DNA of 64,000 nt from Streptomyces sp. ATexAB-D23. GTDB taxonomy: Bacteria; Actinomycetota; Actinomycetes; Streptomycetales; Streptomycetaceae. Position numbers and translations under genes: made by a program. Numbering within the stretch: position 1 is the first letter of the stretch; each line of letters begins with the position of its first letter. The notes under the pieces are model-generated. The model ran no database searches and was not told the origin of the DNA. It saw only the letters and a program-made list of their open reading frames with translations. Of this stretch, positions 7,902 through 16,343 are shown in pieces. The stretch spans positions 62,001 through 126,000 of the forward strand of contig NZ_KB892089.1 of assembly GCF_000373645.1 (NCBI RefSeq), given 5' to 3'.

Positions 7902-9116
7902 TCATCCGCCGGTCAGCCGCTGAACGAGTTCGACGGTCCGCCCCGCCCCGTCCTCCGCCGCCATGTGGCGTGCGCCCTTCGCGGCGGCTTCCGCGTAGGC
8001 CGGCTCGCGCACGACGCGGCCGAGTGCGTCGGCGAGCCGTTCGGCGGTGAGGGTGCGGAAGGGCACCGGCTCGTCGGCGGCTCCGACGGCGGCGAGGCGG
8101 CGAGCCCAGAACGGCTGGTCGGCCGCCACCGGGACCGTGACCGAGGGAACCCCGGCGCGCAGGGCGGCGGCCGACGTACCGGCCCCGGCGTGGTGGACCA
8201 CCGCGGCCAGCCGCGGGAGGAGCAGGGCGTGCGGTACGTCCCCGATGGTGAGCACGTCGTCGCCTTCGGCGGAGAGCCCGGCGCTGCCGGACTGGAGGAT
8301 GCCGCGCAGCCGGGCGCGGCGCAGGGCCCGCACGGCGATCCCGCTCAGCCGGTCCCCGTCGCCGGCCGCCATGCTCCCGAAGCCGATGAGGACGGGCGGG
8401 GGTCCGGCGCGCAGGAAGTCCTCCAGGTCCGCGGGGAGCCGTGCCGCCGCCGGGTGGTGGGGCCACCAGTTGCCCACCACGCGCAGGCCGGGACGCCAGT
8501 CGGCGGGCCGGGGCACCAGGGCGGTGCTGAAGCCGTGCGCGATGGGCCAGTTCGAGCGCTCCTGACGCCTGCGCGTCTCGGAGGGCGAGGCCGGGGGCAG
8601 CCCGAGGCGGTCGCGCAGCCGGGCCACCGCGGGCGCGTAGAGGCGGTCGGTCATCCGCAGGGCGAAGCGGCCGGACAGGCGGTTGGCGGGGCGGCCCAGG
8701 GAGCGGGCGCCGGTGACGACGGGCGGGAAGTCGCCGGTCGGTACGGTGGGCTGGAGGTACACCCCGATGCTCGGGATGCCGGTGGCCTCGGCGAGGTGCA
8801 GGCCGAGCGGGGCGGTCGAGGTCGACAGCAGCAGCAGTTCCGTGCGGTCGTCCATCGCGTCGGCGAACCCCTGGCCGAGGTCGGTGATGAACGCGGCGGC
8901 GGTCCGCACGAGTTCCCGCTGCCCGGTGCCCGCGCCCCGTTTCCGCGGGTCGGCGGGGAGCGCGCGGAACTCCAGCCCGGCCGCGCGGACGAGGGGTGCG
9001 AAGGCGTCCGTGGTGGCGAGGGCGACGTCGTGGCCGGCCGCGCGCAGTGCGGAGCCCAGGCCCGTGTAGGGCGCGATGTCCCCGCGCGATCTGGCGGCGG
9101 TGATCAGTATCCTCAT
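7902..9116 (-). CDS. GT1-family glycosyltransferase (macrolide/sterol glycosyltransferase type)
   Basis: 404 residues. The N-terminus MRILITAARSRGDIAPYTGL is the acceptor-side Rossmann fold of the GT-B, GT1 family. The donor-side signature near residue 310 (VVHHAGAGTSAAALRAGVP, then ADQPFWA) binds the nucleotide sugar. Relatives glycosylate macrolides, sterols, carotenoids or glycopeptides. The ATG at 9116 is preferred because GGGAGGA precedes it. A second ATG lies 30 bases upstream within a repeated GGTCCTC stretch. It is the second gene of an operon with a TipA-like MerR regulator 36 bp upstream. The pair suggests inducible glycosylation and inactivation of an antibiotic. Confidence 0.88.
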   Translation of the reverse strand: MRILITAARSRGDIAPYTGLGSALRAAGHDVALATTDAFAPLVRAAGLEFRALPADPRKRGAGTGQRELVRTAAAFITDLGQGFADAMDDRTELLLLSTSTAPLGLHLAEATGIPSIGVYLQPTVPTGDFPPVVTGARSLGRPANRLSGRFALRMTDRLYAPAVARLRDRLGLPPASPSETRRRQERSNWPIAHGFSTALVPRPADWRPGLRVVGNWWPHHPAAARLPADLEDFLRAGPPPVLIGFGSMAAGDGDRLSGIAVRALRRARLRGILQSGSAGLSAEGDDVLTIGDVPHALLLPRLAAVVHHAGAGTSAAALRAGVPSVTVPVAADQPFWARRLAAVGAADEPVPFRTLTAERLADALGRVVREPAYAEAAAKGARHMAAEDGAGRTVELVQRLTGG

Positions 9117-9152
9117 CGGTCCTCCCTGGTCCTCCCTGGTCCTCATCGGTCC

Positions 9153-9941
9153 TCATGCACCGGCAGGGCCGGCGGCCCGGCGGGCCGCGTTGGCGTGGAC
9201 GGCCTTGCACAGGTAGGCGGCCAGGCCGGGGCGCTGCTGGGGCACAGGGACGACCAGGGCGAAGGCACGGGGGTCGGCGGCGAAGTCGTCCGCGATGCGC
9301 CGGTGCATGCCGGGCGGGCAGGAGGTGAACCAGCGCGAGACGTGCAGGCGGTGCTCCTCGGCGAGGTCCATGGCCCGCTCACCGTCGCTCGCCTCCCCCT
9401 CGTCGAAGGCCGCGAGCAACTCCGCGCGCCAGGCGGTGGCCTCGCCCATGAGCTGCCGCCAGTCCTCCTTGGTGTGGGCGGCCGCGCGGGCCATCGCCTC
9501 GCGCTGTCCGGGCGAGTGCGCCCACTTCAGCGCCGCCTCGGTGGCGTAGCTCAGGTCGAAGGTGATCTCACCGAACACCTCGAAGCGTTCCTGCGGGGAC
9601 AGGGCGACCCCGGTCCGCTGCACCTCGATCGCGCGCCGCGCCACCTCGGACAGCCGTTGCAGCCTGGCGATCTCCGCCGCCAACTGCTCCTGCCGGGCCC
9701 GCAGATGCTCCAGGGCGTTCGCCTGCGGGTCCTTGAAGATCTCGCCGATCTCGTCGAGCGGGAAGCCGAGCTCCCGGTAGAAGAGGATCTGCTGGAGCCG
9801 GACCAGATCGGCGTCACTGTAGAGCCGGTAACCGGCCTGGCTGCGCCCGCTGGGGGAGAGCAGCCCCGCCTTGTCGTAGTGATGCAACGTACGCACCGTC
9901 ACCCCGGCGAAGGCCGAGACCTGCCCCACGGAATAACTCAT
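9153..9941 (-). CDS. MerR regulator with TipA-type drug-binding domain
   Basis: 262 residues. The N-terminal MerR winged helix (VGQVSAFAGVTVRTLHHYDK) and dimerisation coiled coil occupy residues 1 to about 115. The C-terminal half resembles the TipAS domain of the thiostrepton-sensing TipAL, with SRWFTSCPPGMHRRIAD and PGLAAYLCKAVHANA. TipAL binds thiopeptides covalently through a Cys in this domain; a Cys is present here (SRWFTSC) along with another in AYLCKA. It probably activates its own operon, including the downstream glycosyltransferase, when drug is bound. Confidence 0.9.
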   Translation of the reverse strand: MSYSVGQVSAFAGVTVRTLHHYDKAGLLSPSGRSQAGYRLYSDADLVRLQQILFYRELGFPLDEIGEIFKDPQANALEHLRARQEQLAAEIARLQRLSEVARRAIEVQRTGVALSPQERFEVFGEITFDLSYATEAALKWAHSPGQREAMARAAAHTKEDWRQLMGEATAWRAELLAAFDEGEASDGERAMDLAEEHRLHVSRWFTSCPPGMHRRIADDFAADPRAFALVVPVPQQRPGLAAYLCKAVHANAARRAAGPAGA

Positions 9942-10228
9942 CCACCTGCCCTTTCGTCGCCACCCAGCATTGAGCCCGACGTAAGGGGAGGGTCAATCCA
10001 CGGCAACCGGGCGGAGGACGGGCCGGTCCGTCCGCATCGGCGCGTCCACGCCAACTTGATCACCTGCCCGTCCGGGCCCGCCTCCATGAGCAGGCGTTTT
10101 CCCTCTCGTCGCTTCAGCCTCGCCCTCGCTATCCAGCCGCTTTTCGTACCACGCGTTACTCCGGACGCTTTATGGATCAACATCACCGAGTCTCTGCTCA
10201 CTCACTGCTGCCTCACAGGTGATTCACC

Positions 10229-13200
10229 ATGCGCACACAAGCGCGAAGACTCGTCACGGCCCTCCTGGCCTTCGTTCTCCTTGCGATATCGGCCGCCACC
10301 GCCCCCTCCTGGGCGGCTCCACGGGACCGGCCGGGCGGTGCCGGGGAGGGGGTCGTCCAGGTCAAGGCCCGTACGGCCGAGGACCTGCCCGATCCGCCCA
10401 GGGCGATGACGCTGGCCGAGCGGCGCAAGCAGGTCGCGAAGGACCGGCACGAAGTGTCGCCCATGCGGGGCTACATGGACGCGCCGGAGCGGACCGCGAA
10501 GGGCGCGCCGCCCGGCCGGCCGGACTCGGAGCACGTCGAGCGGGGCCCCGCCGCCGGGAAGGGCGCGGCCTCGAAGCGCCTCGCCGCCGCGCCCGGGAAC
10601 CCGGTCTCGGTGTCGGCCTGGGCGACCGCGTACCCCGGCATGCTGTCGATCGGCGGGCAGGTGAAGCTGCCCCAGCGGGGATCCACGTACACCGGGATGT
10701 GGCTGTACGTCCTGGACGAGGCGGGCTACCCCGTCGTCCAGCAGGAGATCAACAGGTCCACCGACGACCCCAGCGGGGACACCCCGGACACCGGTGCCTG
10801 GTGCTACGACTGGTGGTCGAGCAACTCCTACCCCACCGACCAGTGCTTCTGGTGGGCCGGCAGTGAGCTGGACGGAATCCTGGAGGACGGCAAGAAGTAC
10901 TACGCCTGGGTCTTCCTGAGCAACGCCGACGGCTCCAGCCCCGGCGGCACCACCTCGCTGCTGGTGGAAGCCTTCTACACACCCGGCATCCCCGGCGCCG
11001 CTGCGGGCATCTGCACGTGTTACGCCCAGGCCCACCGCGCCGACCCGGTCAACACGGCGACCGGCATGTTCTACGAGCAGCTCACCGACGCCTCGCTGAC
11101 GGGTCCCGGGGTGCCGCTGACCCTGGAGCGCACCTACCGGTCCGACTCGTCCTCCACCGGTCTGCTGGGGCGCGGCTGGGCGACGCCGTTCGACGCGCGG
11201 CTGACCCTGGCGACGGGGAAGGCGACGTACCGGACGGGCGACGGGGCGTCATTTGTGTTCACGCAGGCGGCCAACGGCACGTACACGGCCCCGGCGGGCA
11301 CGACGGCCGAGCTGGTCAAGGGGACGAGTACGTACACGGTCACCACCCCCGACCACACGGTGCGGACGTTCGACAGCACCGGCCTGCTGACCTCCGTGAC
11401 CGGCGCGGCGGGCAAGGGCCTGAGCCTGACGTACGCGTCGGGCAGCCTCGCCTCCGTCAAGGACGGCGCCGGCCGCACCACCTCCTTCACACCCGGCGCC
11501 GACGGGCTGCTGTCCGAAGTGGCCCTGCCGGACGGCACATCGGTCTCGTACGGATACACCGGCGGCTTGCTGACCTCGGTCACCGACCCGGCCGGCCGGA
11601 CGTCCTCGTACACGTACGACACGGACAAGCGGCTGTCGTCGTACACCGATCCGGCGGGCGGCGAGGTCGGCAACGTCTACGACAGCGCGGGCCGCATCAC
11701 GTCGCAGACCGACCAGAACGGCGAGACCACCACGTTCACCTGGGACGGCAGGAGCGAGTCCCACACCACCGCGCCCGACGGCGGTGTGTGGACCGACGTC
11801 TACGCCAGTAACGTCCTGATGGAGACGATCGACCCGTACGGCAACAGCATCACCTACGACTACGACCGTTACCTGCGCCCCGCCGCCATCACCGACCAGC
11901 GCGGCAACACCACGGAGATGACGTACGACTCCGCGGGGCGGATGCTCACCCGCGCCGCGCCGGCCGCGCTCGGCTACGAGGAGAGCTGGGGCTACGACAG
12001 CGCGGGCAACCTCACCAGCCACACCGACGGCCGCGGCAACACGACCACCTACGCGTACACCGCGAACCGGCTGACGTCGGCGACGGACCCGACGGGCGGC
12101 GAGACCGCCTACACGTACACCGCGCTCGGCTCGCTGGAGACCGTGACGAGCCCGCGCGGCAAGGTCACCACCTACGGCTACGACACCGCGGGCAACCGGA
12201 CGTCGGTCACCACGCCGCTGGGCGAGCGGACGACGTTCACCTATGACCCGGCGGGCCGCGTCCTGACCAGGACGGACCCGCGCGGGAACGTCACGGGCGC
12301 CGACCCGGCCGCGTACACCACGACGTACACCTACGACGGCCGCGGTCTGCTCAGCTCGGCCACGGACGCCCTGGGCCGCACGACGACCTACGAGTACAAC
12401 GGCGCCGAGCAGTTGGCGTCGGTGCTCAACCCCGCGGGTGACACCGCCACACTCGGCTACGACGACGCGGGGAATCTGACCCGGACCACCGACCAGGCGG
12501 GCGAGTCCCTCACGCGCGCCTACGACACGGGCGGACGGCTCGCCTCCAGGACCGACGCGGCCGGCGGCCGGACCACCTTCACGTACGACAAGGCCGGCCG
12601 GCTGCTCAGCAGCGTCTCGCCGCGCGGGAACGTCTCCGGCGCCGACCCGGCCGCCTACACCACGTCCTACGCGTACGACACGGCCGGCAACCTCACCGAG
12701 ACCACCGGTCCCACCGGCGCGACGACGAAGACGACCTACGACGCAGTCAACCGGCCGCTCGTGGTCACCGACCCGCTGGGCCGCACCACCGGCTACACCT
12801 ACGACGCCAACAACAACGTCACCAGGACCACCGACGCCGCGGGCGAGACGACCACCGCCGTCTACGACAAGAACAACCGCCTCAGCAGCAGCACCGACGA
12901 GCTGGGCAGGACCACGGCCTACGCCTACGACGCCGACGGCAATCTGCTCAGCCGCACCTCCCCGCTCGGCCACAGGGCGAGCTGGACCTACGACGACGAC
13001 GGCCGCCGGGCCACCGCGGTCGATCCGCGCGGCAACGCCACCGGGGCCGACCCCGCCCAGTACACGACGACGTACGGCTACGACCCGGCGGGCCACCCGA
13101 CCGAGGTCACCGACCCGCTCGGCGGGACGACCACCACCGCCTACGACGCCACCGGCAAGGTCGTCGAGCGCGAGGACGCCGACGGACGCACCACCTCCTA

Positions 13201-15577
13201 CGGCTACGACGACCTGGACCGGCTGACCGAGGTCACCGCCCCCGGCGGCGCGGTCACCACCTACGGCTACGACCAGCTCGGCAACCTGACCGAGCGCACC
13301 GACGCCAACGACCACGTCACGGCGTACGGCTACGACGCGGTGCACCGCCTCACCTCGGTCACCGACCCGCTGGACCGGGAGACGGCCTACGCCTACGACG
13401 CGGAGGGCCACGTCACCGGGAAGACCACCCCTCGCGGCACCACCGGGTACACCTACGACCCGCGCGGACTGCTCACCGCGATCGACTATTCGGACACCAC
13501 CCCCGACGCGTCCTTCGGCTACGACGACGCCGGACAGCTGACCGCCCGCGCGAACTCCGAGGTCGTGGAGGACTTCGTCTACGACGAGGTCGGCAACCTG
13601 TCCAGCACGCGCGGTTTCGCCTACACCTATGACGCCGCCGGGCAGATGCTCACCCGCGAGTACGCCGACGGCAGTACGTTCGCGTACACCTACGACGCCG
13701 ACGGCCGCACCGCGACGATGGACGCCGACGGCGCGACCACCACGTACACCTGGGACCCGGCGGGCAACCTGACCGCCTCGGCCCTGCCCGACTCCGCCAC
13801 CGAGAACCGCACTTACGACCGGGCGGGCCGGATCACCGCGGTGACCGCCACCCGCGCGGGCACCACGGTCACCGGGACGGCGCTGACACTGTCCGCCGCG
13901 GGCCTGCCCTCCCGGGTCGACGTCACCCGCGAAGGCGTCGGCACCGGCGGCTACGACCTCACCTATGACGCGGCCGGCCGGCTCACCTCCGGCTGCGCGC
14001 CGCAGCCCGAGGTCACCGGCTGCGCCGCGGGCCGCACCACGTCCTACACCTACGACGAGGTCGGCAACCGGCTGACCTCCACCCTGGGCACCGCCTCGAC
14101 CGGCTACGCCTACGACGCGGCCGACCAGCTCACCTCGACCACCACCGGCACGACGACCACCGCCTACGACCACGACGCCGAGGGCAACCGGACCAAGGCC
14201 GGCGCCGACACCTACAGCTACGACCTGGCCGGACAGATCTCCGCCGCCACCGTCGGGGGCGCCTCCTACACCTACGGCCACGACGCGAGCGGCAACCAGG
14301 TCACCACCGCCGAGGACGGCGCGGTCACCAGCCGCACCCAGTGGGACCCCAACGCTCCCCTGCCCGTCCTGGCCACCGAGTACGACAGCGGCTGGGCCGT
14401 CGAGCAGTCCTACCGCTACGACCCCCTCGGCCAACCCGCCGCCACCGCGACGGGCACCGAGGAGGTCTTCTACTACCACCACGACACCCAGGGCTCCCCG
14501 GTCGACGTCACCGGCAGCACCGGGACCCTCCACCAGCGCTGGGCCTACGACTCGTTCGGCACCCGCACCCTGGACACCACTGCCGCCGGCGCGCCGGCGA
14601 GCACCCCGTCCTACACCGGCGCCCGGTACGAGACCAGCACCGGCAACCTCGACCTGCACGCCCGTCAGTACGACACCACCACCGGCCGCTTCACCCGGTC
14701 CGACCCGGCCGCCCGGGACCTGTCGACGCCGTACGTCTCCGCGTACGCCTACGCCGACAACGCGCCCAGCGCGCTCACCGACCCCAGCGGTCTGAGCCCG
14801 GACGACCCGGACAACGACCGGGTCGACAGCTTCGGCGAAGCGCTCGGCATCTTCGGTGACGCCTTCGTGGACGTCGCCAAGTCGCCGTTCGTGTTCCTCG
14901 GGGACCTGCACGACGCGTTCACGGGCAAGAACGGCGGCGCGGGCGCGTTCATCGACAAGTACCTCCCGGTGCGCCCCGCCTACCGGCTCTACCGCGCCGA
15001 GTACATGCTCCGCCAGCAGGGCTGCGACGCGCTCGCCGACCTGTACGCGGAGACCGCCGACGAACTCGCCCAGCAGCTGGTCCTCACCGGGGTCGGCGGG
15101 CTGACCGGGTGGCGGCGGACCGCGGTGGCCACGGAGCGGGAGTTGCAGTCCGGCGGTTCGTCCTTCCGGCGGCCGCGCAGCGAGATGGACTTCGAGCTGG
15201 AATGGGCCGACCACGCCTATGACGCGATCCGCGCGGACGCCCAGCTCGGCCGGGTGGCGCAGACCGCGGCGTCGCACGGCTATTCCGCCGCCGACATCAA
15301 TCAGATCTACAACCACCTGTTCACCGAATCGCATCAGCTCGACGCGGGAATGCTGCGATTCGACGCCAATCCGCGTATCGCCAGGGCCTGGGAACGCCTC
15401 CAGAACGGAAATCCGCATCCCAGCGATTTCGATCTGCTCGCGCATGAACTCTACGAGTCGAGCTGGATGCGTCAGCACGGCGACCAGAACTATCGCCGCG
15501 CCCATCAGGCCACCCTGGACGCCGGGCACACCTGGGACGAGCACGCGCCCGCGGCGGACGGGATAGGGTACCGGTGA
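10229..15577 (+). CDS. Secreted RHS/YD-repeat protein, likely polymorphic toxin
   Basis: 1782 residues. A Sec signal peptide is clear (RRLVTALLAFVLLAISAA, cut near SWAAP). Residues about 265-330 are the RHS-associated N-terminal domain (DPVNTATGMFYEQ, LERTYRSD, GRGWATPFD). Dozens of YD repeats (TYAYDAxG type) follow to about residue 1480. The RHS core ends with HARQYDTTTGRFTRSDP and DPSGLS near 1520. The last 260 residues are the variable tip and show no YD repeats. They contain NHLFTESHQLD and FDLLAHELYESSWM, with conserved-looking H and E residues that could form a metal or catalytic site. I do not recognise the toxin family. RHS cores encapsulate and release C-terminal toxins in contact competition. 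A small gene follows after 37 bp. Confidence 0.9.
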   Translation: MRTQARRLVTALLAFVLLAISAATAPSWAAPRDRPGGAGEGVVQVKARTAEDLPDPPRAMTLAERRKQVAKDRHEVSPMRGYMDAPERTAKGAPPGRPDSEHVERGPAAGKGAASKRLAAAPGNPVSVSAWATAYPGMLSIGGQVKLPQRGSTYTGMWLYVLDEAGYPVVQQEINRSTDDPSGDTPDTGAWCYDWWSSNSYPTDQCFWWAGSELDGILEDGKKYYAWVFLSNADGSSPGGTTSLLVEAFYTPGIPGAAAGICTCYAQAHRADPVNTATGMFYEQLTDASLTGPGVPLTLERTYRSDSSSTGLLGRGWATPFDARLTLATGKATYRTGDGASFVFTQAANGTYTAPAGTTAELVKGTSTYTVTTPDHTVRTFDSTGLLTSVTGAAGKGLSLTYASGSLASVKDGAGRTTSFTPGADGLLSEVALPDGTSVSYGYTGGLLTSVTDPAGRTSSYTYDTDKRLSSYTDPAGGEVGNVYDSAGRITSQTDQNGETTTFTWDGRSESHTTAPDGGVWTDVYASNVLMETIDPYGNSITYDYDRYLRPAAITDQRGNTTEMTYDSAGRMLTRAAPAALGYEESWGYDSAGNLTSHTDGRGNTTTYAYTANRLTSATDPTGGETAYTYTALGSLETVTSPRGKVTTYGYDTAGNRTSVTTPLGERTTFTYDPAGRVLTRTDPRGNVTGADPAAYTTTYTYDGRGLLSSATDALGRTTTYEYNGAEQLASVLNPAGDTATLGYDDAGNLTRTTDQAGESLTRAYDTGGRLASRTDAAGGRTTFTYDKAGRLLSSVSPRGNVSGADPAAYTTSYAYDTAGNLTETTGPTGATTKTTYDAVNRPLVVTDPLGRTTGYTYDANNNVTRTTDAAGETTTAVYDKNNRLSSSTDELGRTTAYAYDADGNLLSRTSPLGHRASWTYDDDGRRATAVDPRGNATGADPAQYTTTYGYDPAGHPTEVTDPLGGTTTTAYDATGKVVEREDADGRTTSYGYDDLDRLTEVTAPGGAVTTYGYDQLGNLTERTDANDHVTAYGYDAVHRLTSVTDPLDRETAYAYDAEGHVTGKTTPRGTTGYTYDPRGLLTAIDYSDTTPDASFGYDDAGQLTARANSEVVEDFVYDEVGNLSSTRGFAYTYDAAGQMLTREYADGSTFAYTYDADGRTATMDADGATTTYTWDPAGNLTASALPDSATENRTYDRAGRITAVTATRAGTTVTGTALTLSAAGLPSRVDVTREGVGTGGYDLTYDAAGRLTSGCAPQPEVTGCAAGRTTSYTYDEVGNRLTSTLGTASTGYAYDAADQLTSTTTGTTTTAYDHDAEGNRTKAGADTYSYDLAGQISAATVGGASYTYGHDASGNQVTTAEDGAVTSRTQWDPNAPLPVLATEYDSGWAVEQSYRYDPLGQPAATATGTEEVFYYHHDTQGSPVDVTGSTGTLHQRWAYDSFGTRTLDTTAAGAPASTPSYTGARYETSTGNLDLHARQYDTTTGRFTRSDPAARDLSTPYVSAYAYADNAPSALTDPSGLSPDDPDNDRVDSFGEALGIFGDAFVDVAKSPFVFLGDLHDAFTGKNGGAGAFIDKYLPVRPAYRLYRAEYMLRQQGCDALADLYAETADELAQQLVLTGVGGLTGWRRTAVATERELQSGGSSFRRPRSEMDFELEWADHAYDAIRADAQLGRVAQTAASHGYSAADINQIYNHLFTESHQLDAGMLRFDANPRIARAWERLQNGNPHPSDFDLLAHELYESSWMRQHGDQNYRRAHQATLDAGHTWDEHAPAADGIGYR

Positions 15578-15614
15578 TCAAAATCCTGGCACGAGCGAAT
15601 GGGCGGAAATCCCC

Positions 15615-15920
15615 GTGACAGCATCACTGACGTGCAGGAGGACCGCTTCCCTCGAAGCGGGATCCGTCTACGCCTGGGAAACCGCGGAAGGCGCCACCGG
15701 GAACATCCTGATCGACCCGGAGGGCTCGGTCGCCCGCCCCTGCACTCCACAGGGAGCAGTCATCGGCGACATGCTCCTGGACAAAGGAATCGGAAATGTG
15801 GAAAACCCCGACCCGGACCCGAAGCTCCGCCGCGCTTTCCTGATCGTGGTATCGGCGGTCTTCCAGGAATGGGAGCGGCAGGGACAACCGCCTGAAAAGG
15901 TCACGCGCGCCTACTGGTAG
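15615..15920 (+). CDS. Small protein after RHS gene, candidate immunity protein
   Basis: 101 residues, 37 bp after the RHS stop and before a terminator. It is acidic to neutral with a compact middle (YAWETAEGATGNILIDPEG) and a helical C-terminus (FLIVVSAVFQEWERQGQPP). Position and size suit the cognate immunity protein of the RHS tip; no family is recognised. The start is uncertain. A GTG overlapping the RHS stop (15574) opens a frame that reads 14 codons and stops at 15618. Another frame from 15599 also looks protein-like (SITDVQEDRFPRSG). The 5' end may therefore carry a frameshift, or only the 15615 start is used. Confidence 0.5.
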   Translation: MTASLTCRRTASLEAGSVYAWETAEGATGNILIDPEGSVARPCTPQGAVIGDMLLDKGIGNVENPDPDPKLRRAFLIVVSAVFQEWERQGQPPEKVTRAYW

Positions 15921-15945
15921 GCGCCACGCACCACTCAAGAAGGCC

Positions 15946-15982
15946 GGAAGGGGGCCTCCGGCTCGGGCCGGAGGCCCCTTCC
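15946..15982 (+). terminator. Hairpin terminator after the RHS operon
   Basis: Arms 15946-15961 and 15968-15982 pair over 15 bp (core GGGCCTCCGG / CCGGAGGCCC) with a single bulged G and a 6-base loop. It lies 25 bp after the small gene's stop. Confidence 0.8.
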
Positions 15983-16235
15983 CGGCAGAAGCCGCGGGTA
16001 TCGACGGACGGACCGGGCCGCACGGCCGGCGTGCGGGGAGGGGCGAGCCACACCCCCGTGCCCGAGCGGGGCGCGGAGCCCGGCGGCCCGGATGTCCACA
16101 TACCGAGACCGAGTGGTTCATCACTGAACCACTTGTGCGCCATCTTTAAATGACCCTTAAGCCGCTGGTCACCGGCACCGCGAATTTTCCCGGCCGCGCC
16201 GCGCGCCGCCCCGGTGGGGCCACGAAGCCCCGAAT

Positions 16236-16247
16236 TGGTCTAGTCCT
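16236..16247. promoter_or_regulatory. DasR-responsive-element-like operator of the chitinase gene
   Basis: TGGTCTAGTCCT differs from the DasR site TGGTCTAGACCA at two positions, and the flanking TT/AA keeps part of the dyad. It sits 97 bp before the chitinase start. DasR represses chitin and GlcNAc genes in Streptomyces until glucosamine-6-phosphate accumulates, so this is the expected control point. Confidence 0.65.
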
Positions 16248-16343
16248 AATCTCGTCGAGATCGTTGACGCGCTGGTCACAGGCCGGTTATCACTGCTCCA
16301 GCCCATCAACAGCACCACCGCTCCCCCTCGTTGGAGGCCGCAC

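Larger units (their letters stand above)
15921..16343. other. Intergenic region between RHS locus and chitinase
   Basis: 423 bp without a supported gene. It holds the terminator at 15946-15982 and the chitinase promoter region with a DasR-like operator at 16236-16247. The last 200 bases are noticeably AT-richer than the neighbouring genes, as expected for a regulated promoter. Confidence 0.7.

Noticed and set aside
11249..15544. 1431-codon open frame on the minus strand inside the RHS gene
   Set aside because: Antisense shadow made by GC-rich repeats; the sequence is low-complexity V, G, R, A and has no domains.
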